Assembly (NCBI GenBank): GCA_016195405.1
Contig: JACPZP010000111.1
Coordinates: forward strand, 1 to 60,039
DNA from: Planctomycetota bacterium
Lineage (GTDB): Bacteria; Planctomycetota; Planctomycetia; Gemmatales; Gemmataceae
Direction: 5' to 3'
DNA length: 60,039 bases
Shown here one piece after another: positions 33,471 to 42,142 of the stretch (positions within the stretch are counted from its first letter, which is position 1; every line of letters begins with the position of its first letter). The position numbers and the translations under genes were made by a program. Below the pieces are notes generated by a model that saw nothing but the letters and a program-made list of their open reading frames with translations, did no database searches and had not been told where the DNA came from.

Positions 33471-33533
33471 CGTCCCACCATTGTAAATGTCCAAGCGATC
33501 CAGGGGAAGAGCAGCGAACGATTACGTGATTCC

Positions 33534-33561
33534 GGCGAGCCGGGAGCGTCAGCGACCGGAG
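33534..33561 (+). repeat. Interspersed repeat, family A (28 bases)
   Basis: Exact inverted copy of 31334-31361, about 2.2 kb apart, in the space upstream of ricT. On the plus strand it contains CGGGAGCGTCAGCGACCGG. Confidence 0.8.
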
Positions 33562-33719
33562 TTCCCGTCGTTTTGCCTTGCAATGGAATGCCGAATCGGG
33601 AAGAATGGATGAAAAGACCAAACCCGCCTGCCGCCCCGCCTTCCCGGTCGCCTTGACTGCCCTTCCGGGTCATGTAACCATAAAGATGCTTGGTTCAGAC
33701 GGTTCTTTGAGGAAGCCCC

Positions 33720-34748
33720 GTGCGGCCCGTGCGATTGCTCCTTCTTGCCGGCGGCCTATTGGCGGCGGGGTCCCTCTCGGGATGCCGTCCCAAGGACGAC
33801 ATCCGCGCTTACGAAGGACCACAACCGGAAGCACTCGCGCCTAGACCCGACCGGCGGCCCGGCGAGCCCAAACGGCTCATCGGCGCTCTTTTCTACAAGG
33901 AGGATTCCACCTGGGTTTTCAAGGTTGATGGCCCAGAAAAAGGGCTAGGCGCTCAGAAAGAAGCCATCGAGACATTCCTGCGTAGCGTGCGCTTTCCAGC
34001 GGACAAGGATGGCCCGATTTGGCAGCTTCCTGGAAATTGGAAGGAGAAAGCGGCCATGGCCCCTCGAATCGCCACGCTGGTGTTGCCGGATAATCTGGAG
34101 TTAGCGCTGACAAGATTCCCCAAACAAGACCTGTTGGCGAACGTGAAGCGCTGGCGAAATCAGGTCGGTCTGGCGCCTGTAGAAGAAGCTGAGCTTGAAA
34201 AGTCGGCTAAGAGGGAAGTGATCGACGGCGTAACCGCGTATTTCGTCGACGTGGTCGGACCGGCGAAGGCAGCGGGCGGGGACCAGGTAGTTCGTGTACC
34301 GCCTGCGGAAGAGCCTAAGCCCCTGATCACATACGATCTACCGGGAATATGGAAGAAGGAACCGCCCGGCCAGTTTTCCCTTTACGCGTTCTCTTACAAT
34401 CAGGGAGCAAAGTCGGCTCGCCTCACCATCACGCCCTTGGCCGGTCAAGCCGGCGGCTTGGTTGGCAACATTGACCGCTGGCGAAAGGAACTCAAGCTGC
34501 CCGAGGCTTCCGGGGAGCAGATTCAGAAGGAAGCCGCCAAGATCGAGATTGACGGCCGGCCGGCGTATTTCGTCGACCTGGCGAATCCAAAGATGCCGGA
34601 ACATCGTATCGTGGGAGCGCTTTTGTTTCAGGAGCAGGGGTCGTGGTTTTTCAAAATGTTTGGCGCCGCCGACTTGATTGAGAGCCAGAAACCTGCCTTT
34701 GAAGCGTTTCTCCGCTCCATACGATTCCAAGACGCCAAGGGTAAATAA
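33720..34748 (+). CDS. Lipoprotein with two related domains, upstream of resB
   Basis: Protein of 342 residues. The N-terminus is a lipoprotein signal, LLLLAGGLLAAGSLSGC, with cysteine at about residue 22. The mature part has internal duplication: FYKEDSTWVFKVDGP pairs with LFQEQGSWFFKMFGA, GVTAYFVDVVGP with GRPAYFVDLANP, and NVKRWRNQVGL with NIDRWRKELKL. The start is GTG 33720. It ends two bases before the resB start, so the three genes (this, resB, ccsA) form an operon. A periplasmic accessory role in cytochrome c assembly is inferred from that position alone; no heme motif (CxxCH) is present. Confidence 0.75.
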   Translation: MRPVRLLLLAGGLLAAGSLSGCRPKDDIRAYEGPQPEALAPRPDRRPGEPKRLIGALFYKEDSTWVFKVDGPEKGLGAQKEAIETFLRSVRFPADKDGPIWQLPGNWKEKAAMAPRIATLVLPDNLELALTRFPKQDLLANVKRWRNQVGLAPVEEAELEKSAKREVIDGVTAYFVDVVGPAKAAGGDQVVRVPPAEEPKPLITYDLPGIWKKEPPGQFSLYAFSYNQGAKSARLTITPLAGQAGGLVGNIDRWRKELKLPEASGEQIQKEAAKIEIDGRPAYFVDLANPKMPEHRIVGALLFQEQGSWFFKMFGAADLIESQKPAFEAFLRSIRFQDAKGK

Positions 34749-34750
34749 CG

Positions 34751-36088
34751 ATGAAAGATTCCTTCACCGCCAAGGCCCCGGCGCCTTCTCCGCCGGCCAC
34801 GGACGCCATCACTGCCAAGGCGCCCAACGCCTTCGCATCCTTGCCGCTGGAGGAACGTGCGCGGGATCACCGTCCCAACCAAGACGCCAACCCGGTGATG
34901 GACCTGTTTTGGATGGGCGTGAAAGCACTGGCATCTCTCCGTCTGACCGTAGCTCTTTTCGCGCTGGCAATCGTATTGGTCTTTTACGGCACTTGGGCCC
35001 AGGTGGACAGCGGCATCTGGACCGTCATGTCGAAGTACTTTCGCAGTTACTTCGTGATGATCCCGTTGCACGTAGTCCTTTTGCGAACCATCGATCCAGT
35101 CCCCGTCGGCATTCCTTTTCCTGGCGGCTGGCTTCTCGGCGGTTTGCTGTTGGCAAATCTTATTGCCGCCCATTTGACAAGGTTTCGGGTTTCTTGGAAG
35201 CGCTCGGGCATTCTGATCCTTCACGGCGGCCTGATTCTGTTGATGATCGGCGAACTAGTGACTGGCCTGTATGCGGTCGAAGGCAACTTGACCTTTGTCC
35301 TGGGCCAGACCGTAAACTACATCGATCACCCTCTCTACCCCGAGCTTGCAATCATGGACGAGTCCGACCCGAAAGTAGAGCGCGGCGTCGTCGTGCCGGT
35401 ACATTACCTTGATCCGGACAGGCCAATTGCGAATAACGAACTTCTGCCCTTCGATGTCGAAACCAATCAATACATGGCGAATTCGCGCATGCTGAAAGAG
35501 ATGGATCCGGCCGGCAATCCAGCCACCGCCGGTGTCGGTCTCCGAAGAAGGGTTCGCGACGTTCCCGAAGGCAGCGGCACCGATAGCGATCAGAAGATCG
35601 ACACTCCGTCCGCCTATATTACGTTGAAAGAAAAAGGCACCGGCAGGAATCTCGGCACCTACCTCGTTTCTTACCTGATCCAGGAACCACAGTGGATCGA
35701 ATCCGGCGGCAAGAAGTGGAACCTGAGCTTGCGCTTCAAGCGAACTCCATGCGAATTCAGCATGCAGCTCCTCAAAGCGGACCATGACAAGTGGCCGGGA
35801 ACGGAAAAGCCCAAGAACTACGCCAGCACCGTCCGCCTAGTCGATCCCAAGCGCGGCGAAGACCGCGAGATCAGAATCTCCATGAACAGCCCTTTGCGCG
35901 AGAGCGGGCTGACGTTCTATCAATCCGGTATGCAAGACTTGGAGGGCACGCGCTTGTCGATCTTGCAAGTGGTCCGGAACCCCGGATGGTGGATTCCTTA
36001 TGCTTCATGCACGATGGTGATTCTCGGCATGCTGATCCATTTCGGCCTAAACCTCACCGACTTTATTAGCCGGAAGGTGCTGTCATGA
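34751..36088 (+). CDS. resB: Cytochrome c biogenesis protein ResB (Ccs1-like)
   Basis: Membrane protein of 445 residues, one half of the system II cytochrome c synthase that moves heme across the membrane and attaches it to apocytochromes. Transmembrane segments are near residues 60-80 (SLRLTVALFALAIVLVFYGT), 90-115, 130-140, 155-175 (GILILHGGLILLMIGELVTG) and at the C-terminus (WIPYASCTMVILGMLIHFGL). A large periplasmic domain (about 180-415) lies between the last two, ending in the typical PLRESGLTFYQSGMQ. The N-terminal 50 residues are soluble and Pro/Ala-rich. The stop overlaps the ccsA start (ATGA). It is shorter than fused plant or beta-proteobacterial forms but normal for planctomycetes. 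Confidence 0.9.
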   Translation: MKDSFTAKAPAPSPPATDAITAKAPNAFASLPLEERARDHRPNQDANPVMDLFWMGVKALASLRLTVALFALAIVLVFYGTWAQVDSGIWTVMSKYFRSYFVMIPLHVVLLRTIDPVPVGIPFPGGWLLGGLLLANLIAAHLTRFRVSWKRSGILILHGGLILLMIGELVTGLYAVEGNLTFVLGQTVNYIDHPLYPELAIMDESDPKVERGVVVPVHYLDPDRPIANNELLPFDVETNQYMANSRMLKEMDPAGNPATAGVGLRRRVRDVPEGSGTDSDQKIDTPSAYITLKEKGTGRNLGTYLVSYLIQEPQWIESGGKKWNLSLRFKRTPCEFSMQLLKADHDKWPGTEKPKNYASTVRLVDPKRGEDREIRISMNSPLRESGLTFYQSGMQDLEGTRLSILQVVRNPGWWIPYASCTMVILGMLIHFGLNLTDFISRKVLS

Positions 36089-37845
36089 AACGTCTTTATT
36101 TGCTTCCCTGGCTTGTGCTCGGAATTGCGGTCTTATACCTCGCCTCCGGGTTCATGCGCCCCGCGCATCAGTCCAAATTTGACGTCGACGCCTTTGCCGT
36201 CCTCCCCGTCCAGAACGGCGGACGCATCATGCCGATGGACACGCTCGCCCGCACGTGTCTGATCATCCTGAGCGGCAAGCAGACGTTCGTCGACGACCAC
36301 GATATGGATCATCCAGTCACACGCCCCGCGATCGAATGGCTGCTTGATGTCATGGTCAGCCCGCCTGATGAAGAGCGGTTGGACGGACCGGCGCACAAGC
36401 ATAAAGTGTTTCGCATCGACAACGACCAGGTGCTGGCGTTCTTGGGCCTCAAGGCGCGACCCGGATTGCGCTATTCGTTCGCCGAATTTTCACCGAGAAT
36501 GCTCGAGATCGCGGATGAAGCGGACAGAATTGATGCGACTGAGGAGAAGAACCGAAGCCTGTTTGAGAACAAGCTGTTCGAGTTGGCCCAACACATCCGT
36601 CTCTACAAGAACATCACGATTTGGGCCGACCCGCGCGTTCTGCCGCCGCTGCTTCCTGATGACGAGCGGTGGATGAACCTTTACGACGCCAAGTTGGTTA
36701 TGGAACGCATCGGCCGGGCGGTTCCGGGCTTTCAGCAATACCTCGGCATGCTTTCGGCGTACGGCAAGGGCCGAGCGGGCGAATTTGAGCAAAGTCTCGT
36801 TGGATACCGGGATGCCGTCAAGCAACGTGCGCCGGAGGCGTTTCCCAAGGCGGATTTCGAGGTGCTGTTCAATCGCTTGGAGCCGTTTTATAAGTGCATG
36901 GTTTTTTGCGTCGGCATCTTTATCTTAGGGTGCCTGTACTGGATGCTTGGCTATGGCGAATTGCGACAGGCCGCTTTCTACCTAGGCCTGTTCACTTTTC
37001 TGATTCAGACCTGGGCAATTATTGGCCGCATTTACTTGATGGGCCGCCCCCCCGTCACCAACATCTATTCGTCAGCGATCTTCATCGGCTGGACAGCCAT
37101 GGGGCTGGGTTTGGTCATGGAAGCGATTTACCGCAACGGCTTTGCGGTGGTGACGGCCTCGGTCACTGGATTCTCGTCACTGTTCATCTCGCACATGCTC
37201 ATCAGCGGCGACACGATGGAAATGCTCGTCGCGGTGTTGGACACCAACTTTTGGCTGGCCACTCACGTGGTCTGCGTAACTTTCGGGTACACGGCTACTT
37301 TCGTCGCAGGTTTCCTGGCGATGAAATTCGTTCTGCTGGGTGTGTTCACACGCGCCCTTCAGAATGACGGCATTGCCACCTTGAGCAAGATGATCTACGG
37401 TGTTATTTGTTTCGCAACACTACTAAGCTTCACCGGCACGGTGCTCGGTGGCATCTGGGCGGATCAATCGTGGGGGCGGTTCTGGGGATGGGATCCCAAG
37501 GAAAACGGCGCGCTGCTTATCGTGCTTTGGAACGCCCTGATTCTGCACGCCCGTTGGGGGGGTATCGTCAAGCAGCGCGGCATGGCGGTCCTTGCCGTCG
37601 GCGGCAATATCGTCACCGGCTGGTCCTGGTTCGGCACCAACTTGCTGGGTATCGGCTTGCACTCGTACGGCTTCATGTCGGGGGCGATGTGGGCGCTCAT
37701 CGGCGTCGACATTTTGATGCTGGGCGTTATCGCCATCGGCGCCTTGATACCAACCAAATACTGGGCAAGCTATCAGCCGCTACGGCCTTCGGCCCTTCAG
37801 CTACCAGCGAAGCCCAAGGCCGCTCCGCGTTTGAAGCCTGCGTAG
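36085..37845 (+). CDS. ccsA: Cytochrome c biogenesis protein CcsA (ResC/CcmC-like heme handling)
   Basis: Membrane protein of 586 residues, partner of ResB. The tryptophan-rich WWD heme-binding motif is visible as WADQSWGRFWGWDPKENGAL (about 454-473), followed by the family-typical NALILHARWGGIVKQRG. Histidines likely to bind heme are in FISHMLIS and LATHVVCVTFGY. The C-terminal half has at least eight membrane segments. The N-terminal 270 residues include one membrane segment and a soluble domain (about 25-260) that ordinary CcsA proteins lack. ATG 36085 lies in the resB stop (ATGA). Together with ResB it should act at the cytoplasmic membrane in cytochrome c assembly. Confidence 0.92.
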   Translation: MKRLYLLPWLVLGIAVLYLASGFMRPAHQSKFDVDAFAVLPVQNGGRIMPMDTLARTCLIILSGKQTFVDDHDMDHPVTRPAIEWLLDVMVSPPDEERLDGPAHKHKVFRIDNDQVLAFLGLKARPGLRYSFAEFSPRMLEIADEADRIDATEEKNRSLFENKLFELAQHIRLYKNITIWADPRVLPPLLPDDERWMNLYDAKLVMERIGRAVPGFQQYLGMLSAYGKGRAGEFEQSLVGYRDAVKQRAPEAFPKADFEVLFNRLEPFYKCMVFCVGIFILGCLYWMLGYGELRQAAFYLGLFTFLIQTWAIIGRIYLMGRPPVTNIYSSAIFIGWTAMGLGLVMEAIYRNGFAVVTASVTGFSSLFISHMLISGDTMEMLVAVLDTNFWLATHVVCVTFGYTATFVAGFLAMKFVLLGVFTRALQNDGIATLSKMIYGVICFATLLSFTGTVLGGIWADQSWGRFWGWDPKENGALLIVLWNALILHARWGGIVKQRGMAVLAVGGNIVTGWSWFGTNLLGIGLHSYGFMSGAMWALIGVDILMLGVIAIGALIPTKYWASYQPLRPSALQLPAKPKAAPRLKPA

Positions 37846-37917
37846 ATTGATGCTAGTCTGACGTGGATTGTCTCAACGAGTCGTTATTAAAGGCATCAGA
37901 TCACAAGTATTCCTCCA

Positions 37918-38838
37918 ATGCCCCTTCCGCTCCAATGTTCCTGCGGCGCCCGTCTCGAAGTGGACGATAAGTTCGCGGGCCAGACCATCTCTTGTCCGGA
38001 CTGCGGTCGTCCCCTGACCGCGCCGTTGCCGCCCAAACCGGCGGCGACGACCAGCGGCCTGGCGCTCGCTAGTTTGTTGCTTGCGCTCATCGGCGCCTTT
38101 ACGCTCGTGGGCACGTTGACGGCGATGGTGTGCGGATTCTTGGCGCTCCGCGTTATTCGGCGCTCGCCGGAGCCGCTGGGGGGCAAGATCTTGGCGCAAG
38201 CAGGATTGATCGCCGGAGGCGTCTTCACTCTGCTCACGGTGGCGGGCTTCTTCTTCTTGGATCGGCTCGGCTTGGACGGGTTTCTCCGCAGCCTCGACAT
38301 GGCCGGCAAGATCGTCTACGACAAGAACGAAAAGGTCGCGCACAGCGCCAGCGCCACGGGCAACAACTTCTCAATCGAACTGCCCAACGCCGCCTGGGGC
38401 AAGCTGGTGTCGAGCAGCTCAACCCAGGCGGGCCGTGAGAATTTGCAGGAAGTGGCTCTCTTCAACGTCTGGTTGGACGCGCAGATCGTGTGCCTGAGCG
38501 ATTGGAAAGACCGCAAGCTGCCCCTGGAGGCTTGCCGCGAGGAAGGGACGGCGATGTTTAAGAACTCGCGGCTGGTGAAGCTGCTCGCTCACCTTTCCGA
38601 GTCGGCGTCCGCGCCTGCCGTGGGCGAACCGCGCGAACTGCGGCAATTGGGAGACAGCGAAATCCAGGAATTCTATCTCGACATGCGTTTGGGAGGCATC
38701 GAGCGCACATTCTTGGTTCGCGTGCTGCGCGACAAATCAACAATCGGCGTCGTCGCCGGCGGCGCGCGCAAGACCCGTTTCGCCAAGTTGGAGAAGCAAC
38801 TCCGCGAAGGGATCGAGAGCTTCAAGTGGGAGAAGTGA
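37918..38838 (+). CDS. Zinc-ribbon membrane protein
   Basis: Protein of 306 residues. An N-terminal zinc ribbon (CSCGARLEVDDKFAGQTISC, then PDCG; four Cys) is followed by two hydrophobic segments in a DUF4190-like arrangement (LALASLLLALIGAFTLVGTL, AQAGLIAGGVFTLLTVAGFF). The C-terminal 190 residues form a soluble domain, probably outside the cytoplasm, ending KLEKQLREGIESFKWEK. That ending resembles the helix found at the end of the duplicated domains of the lipoprotein at 33720. Zinc ribbon plus DUF4190-like helices is common in planctomycete membrane proteins. Role unknown. It is followed after three bases by another zinc-ribbon gene. Confidence 0.75.
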   Translation: MPLPLQCSCGARLEVDDKFAGQTISCPDCGRPLTAPLPPKPAATTSGLALASLLLALIGAFTLVGTLTAMVCGFLALRVIRRSPEPLGGKILAQAGLIAGGVFTLLTVAGFFFLDRLGLDGFLRSLDMAGKIVYDKNEKVAHSASATGNNFSIELPNAAWGKLVSSSSTQAGRENLQEVALFNVWLDAQIVCLSDWKDRKLPLEACREEGTAMFKNSRLVKLLAHLSESASAPAVGEPRELRQLGDSEIQEFYLDMRLGGIERTFLVRVLRDKSTIGVVAGGARKTRFAKLEKQLREGIESFKWEK

Positions 38839-38841
38839 GCC

Positions 38842-39573
38842 GTGATCTGGTTCGCGTGTAAGCAGTGCGCGAAGGTGCATGGGCGGGCGGAGACGGCTGC
38901 CGGGGCCATGATCTTCTGCGAATGCGGCCAGGGGATGCTGGTGCCCTGGGAAAGCACGGCGCCGGAACCGGAGCTGCCGCCGATCCAGGTGGCTGCCACG
39001 GCGCCGCCGCCCTTGAAGCTCGAGCCGGTGACGTTCGACCCGGTGAAATCATCTGGCACGCCGCTTCCGTCGAGGCCGCCGCTGTCGGATCGGGGCCGTC
39101 CGGGGCCCAGGCGTCGGCCGCGGCTTGGCCCGCGCGACCCGCGTTATTGCTTCAACCACGAAGAGCTGCTCAAGGAGGGCGCTTGCACCGACTGCGGCGA
39201 GAACTTTTGCTCGAATTGCCTGGTGGCCTTTCAGGGCCAAACGCGGTGCGGGCCGTGCAAGAACTACCGCGTGCGCGGCCTGCTTTGGCCGACACCGACT
39301 TCGAAGCTCGCCCTGGCCAGCGCCTTCTTGGCATTCGTGCCGGCGTTTTTCCTAATCGCGCCCGCCCATTCCTCAGGGCTTTGGTTCCTCGGCACGCTCG
39401 CCATGGTGCCGCAAGTCATCGCGCTAGTCCTTGGCCTCCTGGCGCTACGGGCATCCGAGCGCGATCCAAATCTCTCCGGCCGTGCCCTGGCCTTCACCGG
39501 CGTGATCGGTTCGGCAGTCACGTCGATCTTGATCGTCCTGTTGACGATTTACGCGCCACGAGTATGGACCTAG
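38842..39573 (+). CDS. Double zinc-finger membrane protein (B-box-like)
   Basis: Protein of 243 residues starting at GTG 38842, three bases after the previous stop. The first metal site is degenerate: CKQCAKVHGRAETAAGAMIF, then CECG. A Pro/Arg-rich linker follows. A B-box-like zinc finger comes next: CFNHEELLKEGACTDCGENF, then CSNC and CGPC (about residues 105-142). The last 90 residues hold three hydrophobic segments (SAFLAFVPAFFLIAPAH, LAMVPQVIALVLGLLALRA, GVIGSAVTSILIVLLTIYA) in DUF4190-like spacing. It is cotranscribed with the gene before and resembles the one after. Function unknown. Confidence 0.75.
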   Translation: MIWFACKQCAKVHGRAETAAGAMIFCECGQGMLVPWESTAPEPELPPIQVAATAPPPLKLEPVTFDPVKSSGTPLPSRPPLSDRGRPGPRRRPRLGPRDPRYCFNHEELLKEGACTDCGENFCSNCLVAFQGQTRCGPCKNYRVRGLLWPTPTSKLALASAFLAFVPAFFLIAPAHSSGLWFLGTLAMVPQVIALVLGLLALRASERDPNLSGRALAFTGVIGSAVTSILIVLLTIYAPRVWT

Positions 39574-39587
39574 TGGTGTGATTGAAC

Positions 39588-39637
39588 GGTGGGACAGGCG
39601 TCTCGCCTGTCCGGACCGGCGGGACGCCGGTCCCACC
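39588..39637. repeat. Interspersed repeat, family C: two hairpins inside an outer stem
   Basis: Outer arms GGTGGGAC and GTCCCACC enclose two hairpins: GGACAGGCG/CGCCTGTCC (39592-39612) and GGACCGGCG/CGCCGGTCC (39613-39633). All stems are perfect. The same plan with other bases occurs at 55962-56015. Confidence 0.85.
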
Positions 39638-39677
39638 TCTTCACGGAATGGTTCGCTGAGCCGCGAGCGAGTGCAGC

Positions 39678-40265
39678 ATGATCGAATGCCGCTATTGCCG
39701 GGACGCGTTTGGCACTCCGACGGAGAAGATCGGCGCCCGCTGCCCGACGTGCCGCATGCCGTTGTTCGAGCGCGATCGCCACAAGGCGCCGCCGATCGAC
39801 CTGGGGCCATGCGCGCTGCACAAGGACAAGACGGCCCATGGCAAATGCCAGCAATGCGGCAAGCTCATCTGCCCCGTGTGCCGGACCCGATGGGATGACC
39901 GCATTATTTGCACGAGCTGCATGGACGCGGTCCTCTCAAAGGAGCCCAATCCGAGGTTGGTGCGGACCCTCGACCGGCAAGCGGGCTGGAGCGTGGCATT
40001 AGCGACGGTTGGTTGGCTGGTGCTTCTGATGACGTTCTGGCCGCTTTCGGCGCTGTCGCAAGGATTAACTCAAGGTCAGGCCACCGCGGCCAGCCTGCTG
40101 TTCCTGTTTAGCTTTCTGCCCGCCTTATGCGCCGCCGGTCAAGGCGCGGCCTGCATCCGCGCGCGCGGCCGGCGTCTGACCCTGGCCACCTGCGGCGTGA
40201 GCCTCGCCGGCGCGCAACTCGGCCTCTTGCTAGGCTTGCTCGTCTGCAATGTGTGGTTGAATTGA
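39678..40265 (+). CDS. Zinc-finger membrane protein
   Basis: Protein of 195 residues. Two Cys pairs at the N-terminus (CRYCRDAF, CPTCRMPLF) are followed by a B-box-like finger: CALHKDKTAHGKCQQCG, CPVC and CTSC (about 45-81). Two or three hydrophobic segments make up the C-terminal half (VALATVGWLVLLMTFWPLSA, ASLLFLFSFLPALCAAGQG, LAGAQLGLLLGLLVCNVWL). It is clearly related in plan to the gene at 38842. ATG 39678 lies 40 bases after a family C repeat. Function unknown. The three genes 37918-40265 may have arisen by duplication. Confidence 0.75.
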   Translation: MIECRYCRDAFGTPTEKIGARCPTCRMPLFERDRHKAPPIDLGPCALHKDKTAHGKCQQCGKLICPVCRTRWDDRIICTSCMDAVLSKEPNPRLVRTLDRQAGWSVALATVGWLVLLMTFWPLSALSQGLTQGQATAASLLFLFSFLPALCAAGQGAACIRARGRRLTLATCGVSLAGAQLGLLLGLLVCNVWLN

Positions 40266-40270
40266 TGGAA

Positions 40271-40343
40271 TGAGGAGGTAACGGGGTGACGGCGTGAAGC
40301 GTCCCCTTCACCTCCTCACCCCGTCATCCCCTTACCCCCTCAC
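40271..40343. repeat. Interspersed repeat with G-rich and C-rich halves
   Basis: The left half (40271-40299, G-rich: TGAGGAGGTAACGGGG) and the right half (40307-40343, C-rich: CTCCTCACCCCGTC) are imperfect inverted copies built from short units such as GGTGACGG. The right half holds the TGA stop (40340-40342) of the frameshifted minus-strand gene that follows. Confidence 0.6.
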
Positions 40344-40572
40344 GCTTTCGCCGGCCAAATGCGCAGGCCGAAGCCGTTCATGTCGACGTCCTCGCCTTTT
40401 TCGCCTTCCTCAACGTTGCCGCGGTCCACGCCCCTTGCTCGACCTCAATTCCCGGAAGCTGCCGTACGACGTCAAATAACCGATGTTCCAGCGCGGCGGC
40501 CCGCCAGGGCGACCAAAGATAGCAAGTGACGCGCGGGGTGTCGAAAGAGAGGCCGTAGAAATCGACGCGCAT
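40340..40572 (-). pseudogene. Small gene broken by one frameshift (or a sequencing error)
   Basis: From ATG 40572 one frame reads MRVDFYGLSFDTPRVTCYLW and on to about VEQGAW, a well-formed small protein. Near 40425-40430 the frame must shift. The continuation in another frame reads NVEEGEKGEDVDMNGFGLRI, then WPAKA and TGA at 40340. Both halves look like genuine protein, and neither frame alone does throughout. The total, 233 bases, is one base short of 78 codons, so a single missing base is enough to explain it. The intact product would be 77 residues. The stop lies in an interspersed repeat. No family is recognised. Confidence 0.6.
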
Positions 40573-40776
40573 GCAAGTGACCCATCAAGGAAGCAACGTT
40601 CGTCATTGTATCTAACCGCCCTAGAAATCCCCACTTGATGAACCCGCCATTGTTGAGCGCGAGGCATGAAGTGCGAATAAGCGCCCGCCTTTTTGGTTGC
40701 AGTGCGCCCACAAGTTTCTTACAGTTTCTATTGCTCAGACCTTGGAGATTTGGATTCGAACGAGGCGGGGAGATCC

Positions 40777-42015
40777 ATGGACCATTCCATACTGCTGTTC
40801 GCGGCCGAAACACCTCCTGCCCTTGGAATGGAAATTCGTGTTCCCCTTTCCATTTTGCACTTTCTCGAATTTGCCATTTGGGGCGCTTGGTTTGTTGTTC
40901 TCGGAAACTACCTCAACTCCTTGCAGTTCTGCCGAAAGGACATCGGCCGCATTTATGCCACGATGTCGTTGGGGTCGGTGATTGCGCCGATGTTCGTCGG
41001 CGCCATCGCGGACCAGTACTTTGCCAGCGAGCAGCTTTTGGGAGTGTTGCACCTGGTGGGCGCGGCGCTCTTGTATGCAATGGCCCAACTCCGCACACCG
41101 CGGAGTTTTTATTGGGTTGCCCTCTTGTACGCTTTGGCCTACGCGCCCACGCTCGCACTGGCGAATTCAGTAACGTTCGCGCACATTCCCGATGCGGCGC
41201 GCGACTTTCCAACCATTCGCGTTCTCGGAACGATTGGCTGGATAGCCGCTGGCATGTCGCTCGTTTTCTTCATCCCTCCGGGACAGCAAGTCAACAACCG
41301 ACCTCTGCTCCTAGCGGCCGTTCTCTCCCTCCTTCTCGGCGCTTACTCCTTCTTTCTGCCGCACACGCCGCCCAAAGCAACCGGCTCGGAAATTCCTTTC
41401 CTCAAAGCGATAAGCCTTTTGAAGGAGCCGTCGTTCGCCGTCTTTTACGGAGTGTCTTTCCTGATCACCTTGGCTCTTGCGTTTTATTACAGCTTCACCG
41501 CATTGTTTCTGGAAAAAGGAATGAAGGTGCCCGCGCAGAAAATTGGCTCGGTCATGACGATCGGGCAATGGGTGGAAATCATTTTCTTGTTCACCCTGCC
41601 TTGGTTCCTTCAAGAGCTGGGAATGAAGTGGGTGCTCGCGATCGGGATGGCGGCCTGGGGGATTCGCTACGCGATATTCGCCTCTCGGGGACCACTGCCG
41701 ATCATCCTGATCGGCATCGCTTTGCATGGCATTTGTTTTGACTTCTTTTTCGCGGCCGGCTTCATACACGTCGACAATACCGCGCCCGCGGATATCAAAG
41801 TGAGCGGCCAATCCCTTTTTGCGGTTCTGACCTATGGCCTGGGAATGTGGCTGGGAACGGAAGCGTCGGGTTGGTTAAATCAGTACTTCACCCGCGAGGT
41901 AACGGACACCGCAACGGGGCTGACCGTAAAGGAGACAGACTGGACAAAGTTCTGGTTGGTTCCGGCAGTTGGAGTTCTGATTTGCCTGGTCTTGTTCTTG
42001 GCATTTTTCAATTAA
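40777..42015 (+). CDS. MFS transporter, nucleoside:H+ symporter (NupG) type
   Basis: Transporter of 412 residues with about 12 transmembrane segments. The N-terminal segment LSILHFLEFAIWGAWFVVLG, followed by the loop RIYATMSLGSVIAPMFVGAI, matches the Nuc_H_symport/NupG branch of the major facilitator superfamily. Several further loops fit (RVLGTIGWIAAGMSLVF; GQWVEIIFLFTLPWFLQELG; AAGFIHVDNTAPADIKVSGQ). ATG 40777 has GGAG five bases before; the frame is open upstream. By family it should import nucleosides or related sugars with protons across the inner membrane. The exact substrate is not readable. It appears to be a single-gene unit. Confidence 0.88.
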   Translation: MDHSILLFAAETPPALGMEIRVPLSILHFLEFAIWGAWFVVLGNYLNSLQFCRKDIGRIYATMSLGSVIAPMFVGAIADQYFASEQLLGVLHLVGAALLYAMAQLRTPRSFYWVALLYALAYAPTLALANSVTFAHIPDAARDFPTIRVLGTIGWIAAGMSLVFFIPPGQQVNNRPLLLAAVLSLLLGAYSFFLPHTPPKATGSEIPFLKAISLLKEPSFAVFYGVSFLITLALAFYYSFTALFLEKGMKVPAQKIGSVMTIGQWVEIIFLFTLPWFLQELGMKWVLAIGMAAWGIRYAIFASRGPLPIILIGIALHGICFDFFFAAGFIHVDNTAPADIKVSGQSLFAVLTYGLGMWLGTEASGWLNQYFTREVTDTATGLTVKETDWTKFWLVPAVGVLICLVLFLAFFN

Positions 42016-42142
42016 CGTCAGGCGTTCATTTCTTCAAGTCAGTATTCTCGTCTGCCGATACTCATTGACAACCGGGCTTCCGCGCCGCGCGGATGCGCCG
42101 CGCAGAAACGCCCGGCAAACCACGTCTCGGCCCGGTCTCGCC

